5,646 nt of DNA from Sulfurovum sp. bin170 (lineage in GTDB: Bacteria > Campylobacterota > Campylobacteria > Campylobacterales > Sulfurovaceae): NCBI RefSeq assembly GCF_010892395.1, contig NZ_JAACKB010000429.1, forward strand, positions 1 through 5,646, in the 5' to 3' direction. The notes beneath the pieces were generated by a model. That model was given only the letters and a program-made list of their open reading frames with translations. It had not been told where the DNA came from and made no database searches. The position numbers and the translations under genes were made by a program. The first letter of the stretch is position 1. The number at the start of each line of letters is the position of its first letter. This document shows positions 1 through 5,646 of this stretch, in pieces.

Positions 1-8
1 TAAAAATA

Positions 9-1100
9 TTACTCTCCATTCATTAGTTTATCTATCAACTCTTTTACTGTTATTATCTCATTTAGGCGATAACCATTGGAACCTGTAAAAAAGAGACCTG
101 TATCTTCTAGTCCGTCATAAGCATCACTCAATCTATCAGCGATACAGTAACCGACCACTTTAGCCTCTTTACCTCGCTCACAAGGAGTAACACAGTTTGA
201 GATACACGCCACCTTGGGAGCTGTCCCCTCCTCAATAGTTTTTTGAAGATTGGTCTCCACTCCCCTAGCAGGGTAACCAACAGGTGATTTAAAAAGTTTT
301 ATATTATCTTCTCTAGAATTAATAATAACTTTTTTAAAGTTCTCATGTGCATCACACTCAATTGTACCGATAAATCGTGTACCCATCTGTACAGCTACAG
401 CACCGAAATCCAACATCTTTTGGATGTCATCATGATTCCAAATACCACCAGCAGCAATCACTGGAATATCTCCCCAATTTTTTGCCTCTTCTATCACAGG
501 AGGCAAGATGACTTCCAGTTGATTCTCTGGCTTAAAACAGTCATTATACTTAAACCCTTGGTGTCCACCACTAAGTGGTCCCTCAACAATCACTGCATCA
601 GGGAGTCGATTATGTGTTTTTTTCCATCTTCTACATAAAATTCTAAGAGCCTTAGCTGTTGAGACAATAGGAATCAATGCAACTTCTGGATAATCTTTTG
701 TGGCTTCTGGCATACTCAAAGGAAGACCTGCACCTGTAATAATCATATCAGCACCTGCCTCACATGCATCACCAACGACACGGTCATACCCACTCTGTGC
801 ATAGAGTATATTACATGCCAAAGGTCTATCAGCACAAATCTCTCTTGCATTCTCAAATATTTTTTTTAGTGCATCTTTAGAATAAAAATTTATATCATCA
901 AGAGGTCTATTTTTGACAACTTTATGCGCAAATTCTCTATTATTATAGACTCCTGTACCAACAGCTGAGATAACACCTAGCCCACCCTCTAAACTAACAG
1001 TTCCTGCTAATTGATCCCACGAGACACCAACACCCATTCCACCTTGGATAATAGGTTTTTCAATTGTATATTTCCCAATTTTAAAAGATTTAAATGACAC
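9..1100 (-). CDS. fabX: FabX-type flavoprotein: acyl-ACP dehydrogenase/isomerase for unsaturated fatty acid synthesis (NMO family)
   Basis: The 363-residue protein belongs to the FMN-dependent nitronate monooxygenase (2-nitropropane dioxygenase) family: QGGMGVGVS near the N-terminus (19-27), SGGHQGF with candidate catalytic His180 (177-183), AAGGIW (216-221) and AVAVQMGTRFIGT (235-246) of the flavin TIM barrel. What separates it from ordinary NMOs is a C-terminal cysteine cluster, Cys299-x3-Cys303-x3-Cys307-x11-Cys319, followed by a FTGSNGYR segment. H. pylori FabX (HP0773, also next to tyrS) is known to carry a [4Fe-4S] cluster and to convert decanoyl-ACP to cis-3-decenoyl-ACP, giving the branch point to unsaturated fatty acids in bacteria lacking FabA/FabB-type desaturation. 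Family, cysteines, length and gene position all fit FabX; the reaction here is inferred. Start is GTG, overlapping the tyrS stop; the stop TAA is 9 bases from the window edge, so no terminator can be seen. Expect automated pipelines to label it nitronate monooxygenase. Confidence 0.88.
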   Translation of the reverse strand: MSFKSFKIGKYTIEKPIIQGGMGVGVSWDQLAGTVSLEGGLGVISAVGTGVYNNREFAHKVVKNRPLDDINFYSKDALKKIFENAREICADRPLACNILYAQSGYDRVVGDACEAGADMIITGAGLPLSMPEATKDYPEVALIPIVSTAKALRILCRRWKKTHNRLPDAVIVEGPLSGGHQGFKYNDCFKPENQLEVILPPVIEEAKNWGDIPVIAAGGIWNHDDIQKMLDFGAVAVQMGTRFIGTIECDAHENFKKVIINSREDNIKLFKSPVGYPARGVETNLQKTIEEGTAPKVACISNCVTPCERGKEAKVVGYCIADRLSDAYDGLEDTGLFFTGSNGYRLNEIITVKELIDKLMNGE

Positions 1101-2311
1101 TACTTTACCTTTACTTTTGCAAATTTTCTCTTACCTACCTGCAAGATATACTCTCCAGACTGCAAGTTCATCTTTATATCAGAGATTTTCTCTTGGTCTA
1201 TACGAACAGCCCCCTGTTTTATATCTCGTCTTGCTTGTGATGTTGAGGGTTCAATCCCTACATCCATTAAAGCTTTACATATCCAAATATCTGATTCTAA
1301 CTCAAACTCAGCAATATCAGTAGGTATCTTGTTTGATTTAAATACATTATCAAACTCCCTCTTTGCCATATTAGCAGACTCTTCATTATAGAACCTTGCA
1401 ACAAGCTCCAAAGCTAGATTTTCTTTGACAACTTTTGGGTGAAGTATTCCATCTGCTACCTCATCAGATATTTTGGCTATCTCTTCTAGTGACTTTTCAC
1501 TCAATATCTCATAGTATCGCCACATCAACTCATCAGAGATAGATAGAGTCTTGGCATAAATATCTTTTGGCTCTTCGGTAATCCCTATATAGTTATCCAA
1601 AGATTTGCTCATCTTCTGAACTCCATCTAAACCTTCAAGAATTGGCATCATCAAAATGGCTTGTTCTTTACCTACACCATAAGCTCTCTGTAGATGTCTT
1701 CCCATAAGCAGATTGAACTTTTGGTCTGTTCCACCTAACTCTATATCAGATTTTAGCTCTACAGAGTCATAACCTTGAAGCAGTGGATAGAGAAACTCTG
1801 AGATAGAGATACTCTGACCACTCTTATATCGCTTCTCAAAATCATCTCTCTCCAACATTCTGGCTACACTAAAGGTTGTTGTCAATGCTACCATACCACC
1901 AGCACCCAGTGCCTCTAACCACTGGGCATTAAAAACAACCTCTGTTTTTGACTCATCTATCACATTAAAGACTTGCTCTTGATAAGTCTTGGCATTTGCC
2001 ATAATCGTATCTCTATCAAGCACTTTTCTAGTCTCACTTTTGCCTGTTGGGTCACCGATAGTCGCTGTAAAGTCACCTATTAGAAGCTGAACTCGTCCAC
2101 CATGTTTTTGAAAAATTTTCAACTTTTGAAGCAACACAGTATGTCCCAAATGCAAATCTGCACCAGTTGGGTCAAATCCTGCTTTCACTTTATATGTAGT
2201 ACCATTTTCATAAAACTCTGTTACAAGCTTCTCAATTCGCTCCATATCTATTATCTCTGCTGTTCCCCTAGCTATCTCATCTAGTGCTATTTTTATTAAC
2301 TCTTTTGACAT
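1100..2311 (-). CDS. tyrS: Tyrosyl-tRNA synthetase
   Basis: TyrRS attaches tyrosine to tRNA-Tyr through a tyrosyl-adenylate; it is an essential class I cytoplasmic homodimer. The 403-residue product has the full architecture: GFDPTGADLHLGH (45-57, the HIGH-type ATP motif as HLGH), IGDFTATIGDPTG (78-90), LLQGYDS (177-183, tyrosine pocket), ELGGTDQKFN (191-200), a canonical KMSKS loop (233-237), and a C-terminal S4 RNA-binding domain (about 343-400, with STSQARRDIKQGAVRID). The KMSKS form and GADLHLGH spelling point to the TyrZ-like branch rather than the E. coli TyrS type (KFGKT); this subdivision is from family knowledge. ATG is supported by GAGG 5 bases upstream. It starts 8 bases after the RSH gene and its TAG stop shares one base with the fabX GTG. 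No T-box leader or separate promoter fits in the 8-base gap, so it depends on upstream transcription. Confidence 0.97.
   Translation of the reverse strand: MSKELIKIALDEIARGTAEIIDMERIEKLVTEFYENGTTYKVKAGFDPTGADLHLGHTVLLQKLKIFQKHGGRVQLLIGDFTATIGDPTGKSETRKVLDRDTIMANAKTYQEQVFNVIDESKTEVVFNAQWLEALGAGGMVALTTTFSVARMLERDDFEKRYKSGQSISISEFLYPLLQGYDSVELKSDIELGGTDQKFNLLMGRHLQRAYGVGKEQAILMMPILEGLDGVQKMSKSLDNYIGITEEPKDIYAKTLSISDELMWRYYEILSEKSLEEIAKISDEVADGILHPKVVKENLALELVARFYNEESANMAKREFDNVFKSNKIPTDIAEFELESDIWICKALMDVGIEPSTSQARRDIKQGAVRIDQEKISDIKMNLQSGEYILQVGKRKFAKVKVK
1107..1112 (-). promoter_or_regulatory. Ribosome binding site for the GTG-started fabX, inside tyrS
   Basis: AAAGGT (1112-1107) within the last codons of tyrS precedes the GTG at 1100; the AGG core is 7 bases away. 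The junction reads TAGTG: the stop TAG and start GTG share the G at 1100, a classic coupling arrangement. No alternative ATG lies near the beginning of the frame; the next Met is residue 22, inside the flavin-binding QGGMG motif. Confidence 0.7.
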
Positions 2312-2316
2312 ATTTT

Positions 2317-2320
2317 CCTC
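2317..2320 (-). promoter_or_regulatory. tyrS Shine-Dalgarno site overlapping the RSH stop codon
   Basis: GAGG (2320-2317) shares its first G with the TAG stop of the RSH gene and sits 5 bases before the tyrS ATG at 2311. A ribosome finishing the RSH frame would stop on top of the tyrS initiation site, so the two are probably translationally coupled. Confidence 0.75.
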
Positions 2321-4458
2321 TATTTATTATTATAAGCATCATTCAGACTAATCATATCAACCAGTTTGAATTTTTTACCCAATTTATCTTTTAGTTTTTT
2401 AGAATTTTGCTCTTTTGTCTCAACCTCTATCTTACAAAATTCTGCTTTTTCTGAACTCTGAATTCCAAGCTCAATGCTAAGAACATTGAGGTCTAACATA
2501 GCCAACTTATGAAGCAGGTCTGCCAAAATTCCTTTACGGTTCTGTAGACTTATTATCAGTTGATAGCGATATGACTTCTCATTGACCCAAGCTACAAATA
2601 TCATCCCATTATGAGCCTCCATCAACTTATAAGCTTGGCGACAGAGTTTATGATGAATTGTAACTTTTCCATCTTGATAAAAAGCCACTATTTGGTCTCC
2701 TATCTTAGGGTGACAACAGTAGTCAAACTCTATGCTCTCTATAGAGTGATTCGTAATAAACTTAAAATGCTCTTGAGTAAACTCCTTTGGATAGATAAAA
2801 TCATCTATCCAAAAATCACTCTCTATAAATCTATCAAGCACGGTTTTATATATCTGTCTATTGCTCGTCAGTTTAAAAGCCATCTCTTTATCTATACATG
2901 AATCAAACATATTTTTTATATCATATGTTGATAGATTGAGAAGCTGAGCAAATATATTAACCGCACACAATCTATTACAAGCTTTTATCTTCTGCTTACA
3001 AGCACTTTTGATACCCTCTTTTGCCTTAGAGGTCTTGACCGTATCCAACCAAGAGCAGTGGACAGTAGCCTTCTCATCTGTCAAGATTCGTATCACATCA
3101 CCATTTTTCAGTGTTGTCAAAAGCATAGATTTTTGCTTATTAATCAAAGCACTCTTTGCTTTCTCTCCTATCTCTGAGTGAACAGTGTATGCAAAATCCA
3201 ATGCAACAGAGTCTCTTGGCAAAGTGTAATGGTCACCAGCAGGGGAGTAGACTGATATATCATCAGAAAATAGGTCACCCTTTGCCAATGCATAAAACTC
3301 CTCAATCGACTCATTTTGATACTGCAACGACTCCAACCACTCCAGATTGACAGGTTTTGGATTCTCTCTTCCACTCTTATATCGCCAATGAGCTGCAATC
3401 CCATACTCTGCTGTTCTATGCATATCAAAAGTACGAATCTGTGCCTCAATAATCCCATCATCATCAAAAAGTGTTGTGTGGATAGTACTGTACCCATTCT
3501 CTTTTGGTAGAGTCACATAGTCTTTGAAACGAGAGATGATTGGTTTGAAATTGATATGAAGAAGTCCCAACACTTGATAACACTCAATATCATCTTTGAC
3601 CAAAATACGAATAGCAATAAGGTCGAGTATCTCATCAATCCCTATCCCTTTTCTCTGCATCTTCTGATACATTGAGTAGTAGTGTTTTACCCGTCCAAAA
3701 ACTTCAAATTTAATATCTTTGAAGCCATTTTGAAACATCAACTCCTCAATCCTTTGAACAAAAGTATTAAGTTTAAGTTGTAGATTTTGTCTATTACCTA
3801 CAATGTAGTCATCTATCTCTTGGTAAGCATGTGGATATATGTAGTAAAAACTCAAATCTTCAAGACGATTTTTAAGTTGAGAGATACCCAAACGATGAGC
3901 AATAGGAGCATAGACAACCATAGTCTCCTCAGATATTCTAAGCTGTTTTTCAGGGGAGAGTGCATCTAGTGTTGTCATATTATGAAGCCTATCACAGAGC
4001 TTCACAACTAAAATCCTAACATCCTTGATAGAAGAGAGCAACATCTTTCTAAATGTCAAAGCTGAAGAGATAAGCTTCTGATTAGAGCTTGATGGAATCA
4101 ACTCCTCATCACGAATCACCTCAATTTTTGTTAGCCCTTCGACTAAAAATGCAACATCCTCATTGAATAGACTCTCTAACTCCTCAATCGTATAGTCTGT
4201 ATCCTCAACCACATCATGCATAAGTGCAGCAGCCACCATGGTCTCATCAGCCGAAATTAGTGCAGTAATAGTAGCTACTAAAATAGGATGAATAATATAT
4301 GGTTCACCACTTTTTCTAACTTGCCCTCTATGTGCCTCTTTGGACAAGGAGAGTGCATCCGAGATGATTTTTGAATTGGAGTTAGTATAGGAGTAGAGAA
4401 GCACCTCAGCCTCCTCTATCGTTCTAATATCCTTTGCTTTGCTGAGTAAAGCCTCCAA
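2320..4458 (-). CDS. spoT: Bifunctional (p)ppGpp synthetase/hydrolase, RSH family
   Basis: This cytoplasmic enzyme makes (p)ppGpp from ATP and GTP/GDP and degrades it, controlling the stringent response. The 712 residues match the usual long-RSH length. Hydrolase domain (about 30-190): EAHRGQ (His43), His57, HDVVED (81-86) and LCDRLHNM (154-161), i.e. the full HD metal and catalytic set. Synthetase domain (about 240-360): FGRVKHYYSMYQKM (254-267), LDLIAIRI (Asp279), RFKD (310-313), NGYSTIHT (Tyr323) and EAQIRT (Glu338); RFKD is the charge type of bifunctional enzymes, not the acidic EXDD of RelA-only synthetases. Regulatory half: TGS (about 400-462), a helical linker, a Cys domain (Cys581, Cys582, His583, Cys606) and an ACT domain (about 631-708). 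All active-site motifs are intact in both halves, so both activities are expected. The start is TTG, which probably lowers expression and couples it to rpoZ. The stop TAG overlaps the tyrS ribosome binding site. The name spoT follows Campylobacterota usage; rsh or rel is equally fair. Confidence 0.96.
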   Translation of the reverse strand: MEALLSKAKDIRTIEEAEVLLYSYTNSNSKIISDALSLSKEAHRGQVRKSGEPYIIHPILVATITALISADETMVAAALMHDVVEDTDYTIEELESLFNEDVAFLVEGLTKIEVIRDEELIPSSSNQKLISSALTFRKMLLSSIKDVRILVVKLCDRLHNMTTLDALSPEKQLRISEETMVVYAPIAHRLGISQLKNRLEDLSFYYIYPHAYQEIDDYIVGNRQNLQLKLNTFVQRIEELMFQNGFKDIKFEVFGRVKHYYSMYQKMQRKGIGIDEILDLIAIRILVKDDIECYQVLGLLHINFKPIISRFKDYVTLPKENGYSTIHTTLFDDDGIIEAQIRTFDMHRTAEYGIAAHWRYKSGRENPKPVNLEWLESLQYQNESIEEFYALAKGDLFSDDISVYSPAGDHYTLPRDSVALDFAYTVHSEIGEKAKSALINKQKSMLLTTLKNGDVIRILTDEKATVHCSWLDTVKTSKAKEGIKSACKQKIKACNRLCAVNIFAQLLNLSTYDIKNMFDSCIDKEMAFKLTSNRQIYKTVLDRFIESDFWIDDFIYPKEFTQEHFKFITNHSIESIEFDYCCHPKIGDQIVAFYQDGKVTIHHKLCRQAYKLMEAHNGMIFVAWVNEKSYRYQLIISLQNRKGILADLLHKLAMLDLNVLSIELGIQSSEKAEFCKIEVETKEQNSKKLKDKLGKKFKLVDMISLNDAYNNK

Positions 4459-4461
4459 AAG

Positions 4462-4668
4462 TTACCCCTCGTCTGATACGATAATCTTACCCTCTGCAAT
4501 CTCTACTAGTGCAATGTCAGTAAACTTATCAATTTTTGGATCCATATCAACCAAAGGTGTAGCACCATGAGCAATCTCTTCTGCTCTTTTACCAACTGCT
4601 ACTGCTAGTAAATATCTGTCAAAGTGAAGTCTCTCTAATGCTCGTGCTGTTAATTTCTCTAATTTCAT
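4462..4668 (-). CDS. rpoZ: DNA-directed RNA polymerase omega subunit
   Basis: Omega is the small non-catalytic core subunit of RNA polymerase; it clamps the beta-prime C-terminus and helps assembly, and in some bacteria forms part of a ppGpp-binding site. The 68-residue product is short like other Campylobacterota omegas (E. coli has 91) but has the conserved core: FDRYLLAVAVGKRAEEIAHG (16-35), then PLVDMDPKIDKFTDIALVEIAEGKI (38-62). The ATG has AAGGAG 8 bases upstream (4682-4677). The N-terminus (MKLEKLTARALE) lacks the MAR-type start that contributes to ppGpp site 1 in E. coli. The gene ends 3 bases before the RSH start, and its last codons (GAG GGG) double as that gene's ribosome binding site. 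The rpoZ-spoT pairing is widespread in bacteria, which supports the identification of this small protein. Confidence 0.95.
   Translation of the reverse strand: MKLEKLTARALERLHFDRYLLAVAVGKRAEEIAHGATPLVDMDPKIDKFTDIALVEIAEGKIIVSDEG
4465..4470 (-). promoter_or_regulatory. Ribosome binding site for the TTG-started RSH gene, inside rpoZ
   Basis: GAGGGG (4470-4465), made of the last two sense codons of rpoZ, is followed by the rpoZ stop TAA and then, after CTT, by the TTG at 4458. The GAGG core is 8 bases from the TTG, an ideal distance. No in-frame ATG occurs until codon 74, which would remove the first part of the hydrolase domain (the HRGQ histidine 43 and histidine 57), so the TTG start is well supported. 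Confidence 0.75.
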
Positions 4669-4683
4669 CTATTTTTCTCCTTA

Positions 4684-4691
4684 AATTATTA
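4684..4691. repeat. Left copy of 8-bp direct repeat AATTATTA flanking the palindrome
   Basis: AATTATTA directly abuts the GGAA end of the 50-bp palindrome. The identical octamer abuts the other end at 4742-4749. Position and length fit a target-site duplication left by a transposition event. The sequence is pure A/T in an AT-rich genome, so chance cannot be excluded, but the exact abutment on both sides is hard to ignore. Confidence 0.5.
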
Positions 4692-4741
4692 GGAAACGAA
4701 AGCTTTAGCTTCGTCTCTTTCGGGACTAAAGCTCCGATTCC
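4692..4741. repeat. 50-bp imperfect palindrome, candidate miniature mobile or REP-like element
   Basis: On the plus strand the unit begins GGAAACGAAAGCTTTAG and ends CTAAAGCTCCGATTCC. The two ends are inverted copies of each other (GGAA-x-CG, then AGCTTTAG) with one substitution, a further difference and one extra base, around a 17-base centre. As pyrH-rpoZ mRNA it folds into a long hairpin: about 15 pairs with one U-U mismatch and one bulged U. The centre can form a small inner hairpin, GTCCC-GAAA-GAGAC, with a GNRA-type loop and one C-A mismatch. Alternative pairings exist (ACGAAGCT with AGCTTTCGT). No U-tract follows on the mRNA strand, so it is not a normal intrinsic terminator; it could pause polymerase, act as a processing or stability site, or be a passive insertion. 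Exact flanking direct repeats (separate entries) favour insertion. Copy number in the genome cannot be seen here. Confidence 0.65.
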
Positions 4742-4749
4742 AATTATTA
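4742..4749. repeat. Right copy of 8-bp direct repeat AATTATTA flanking the palindrome
   Basis: This is identical to 4684-4691 and starts at the base after the TTCC end of the palindrome. It lies 4 bases downstream of the pyrH stop codon. Removing the palindrome and one repeat copy (58 bases) would shrink the pyrH-rpoZ gap from 85 to 27 bases, closer to the tight spacing of the rest of the operon. Confidence 0.5.
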
Positions 4750-4753
4750 AATT

Positions 4754-5524
<771 letters not shown>

Positions 5525-5551
5525 TCATCCTGTTATAATTAATATGTTTTA

Positions 5552-5646
5552 TCACAATTCTATACAAGTTCCAACCCCAGAACTGGTTAAAATCTCCAAC
5601 AACATAGAGTGTTCAACTCGTCCATCTATAATATGAGCTTTTTTAA
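5552..5646 (-). CDS. argB: Acetylglutamate kinase, C-terminal end only (5'-partial at window edge)
   Basis: Reading leftwards from the window edge, an open frame of 30 codons ends at TGA (5554-5552). It contains [19 protein letters not shown] followed by [11 protein letters not shown], the typical C-terminus of ArgB (family pattern: hIIDGR-x-x-HSLLLE-x-x-T-x-x-GhGT-x-h). ArgB phosphorylates N-acetyl-L-glutamate with ATP in the cytoplasm, the second step of arginine biosynthesis. Only about a tenth of the protein is visible, so the start, the ATP and substrate sites and any N-terminal arginine-feedback helix cannot be judged. The frame is intact up to the edge, so this is a gene cut by the window, not a fragment in the genome. 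It lies 87 bases ahead of pyrH on the same strand; both belong to the amino acid kinase superfamily, but the IIDGRV-HS tail is specific to ArgB and absent from PyrH. No good intrinsic terminator follows the stop, so read-through into pyrH is possible. Confidence 0.9.
   Translation of the reverse strand, partial: KKAHIIDGRVEHSMLLEILTSSGVGTCIEL

Noticed and set aside
345..638. A 97-codon plus-strand frame opposite fabX, rich in Cys, His and Thr.
   Set aside because: It is the antisense of flavin-barrel codons, without family resemblance or ribosome binding site.
9..1100. Enoyl-ACP reductase FabK or inosine-5'-monophosphate dehydrogenase as the identity of this TIM-barrel flavoprotein.
   Set aside because: The 299-319 cysteine cluster and the 363-residue length with a FTGSNGYR tail fit FabX better; IMPDH-specific CBS domains are absent, and FabK enzymes are shorter and lack the cluster.
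2312..2319. A T-box or other leader regulating tyrS.
   Set aside because: Only 8 bases separate it from the RSH gene, and no leader structure can fit.
3168..3497. A 109-codon minus-strand frame inside the RSH gene, in a different frame.
   Set aside because: It overlaps the conserved synthetase and TGS coding region completely and the parent frame is intact, so it is a shadow frame and not a frameshifted piece.
4692..4753. The pyrH-rpoZ hairpin as a Rho-independent terminator.
   Set aside because: The bases after the hairpin on the mRNA strand are TAATAATTTAAGG, with no run of T. On the plus strand the following AATTATTAAATTTT is also not a proper T-tract.

Overview
The window is a compact, AT-rich minus-strand gene block from a member of the Campylobacterota (the former Epsilonproteobacteria). 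Three things support this. The gene order, read on the minus strand, is pyrH - rpoZ - spoT/rsh - tyrS - fabX; from memory this is the order at the H. pylori HP0777-HP0773 locus, and the first four match Campylobacter jejuni Cj1274c-Cj1271c. The last gene has the four-cysteine signature of FabX. There is a single long bifunctional RSH (RelA/SpoT) enzyme. An argB gene upstream argues against H. pylori and for a free-living, arginine-prototrophic relative of the Sulfurimonas/Sulfurovum type; the genus is an inference.

Layout in the direction of transcription (right to left). 5646-5552 holds the last 30 codons of argB (acetylglutamate kinase). 5551-5465 is an 87-base gap with a probable promoter and the pyrH ribosome binding site. 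5464-4754 is pyrH (UMP kinase); I move its start to an ATG three codons inside a GTG that lies within the Shine-Dalgarno sequence. 4753-4669 is an 85-base gap dominated by a 50-bp imperfect palindrome with TTCC/GGAA ends, flanked exactly on both sides by the 8-bp direct repeat AATTATTA; it looks like a miniature inserted element. 4668-4462 is rpoZ (RNA polymerase omega). 4458-2320 is the RSH gene with a TTG start, 3 bases after rpoZ. 2311-1100 is tyrS, 8 bases later. 1100-9 is fabX with a GTG start overlapping the tyrS stop codon by one base. The final 8 bases hold nothing recognisable.

The four genes from rpoZ to fabX are packed so tightly (3-base gap, 8-base gap, 1-base overlap), with each Shine-Dalgarno sequence sitting in the end of the preceding gene, that they are almost certainly one translationally coupled transcript, probably started ahead of pyrH. 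The unit joins nucleotide synthesis (UMP kinase), an RNA polymerase subunit, the (p)ppGpp synthetase/hydrolase, a tRNA charging enzyme and the enzyme that introduces the double bond of unsaturated fatty acids: a growth-control cluster spanning RNA, protein and membrane synthesis. No complete undescribed multi-gene system is present. The item most worth following up is the palindromic element between pyrH and rpoZ; the next is the FabX identity of a gene that automated annotation would probably call nitronate monooxygenase.
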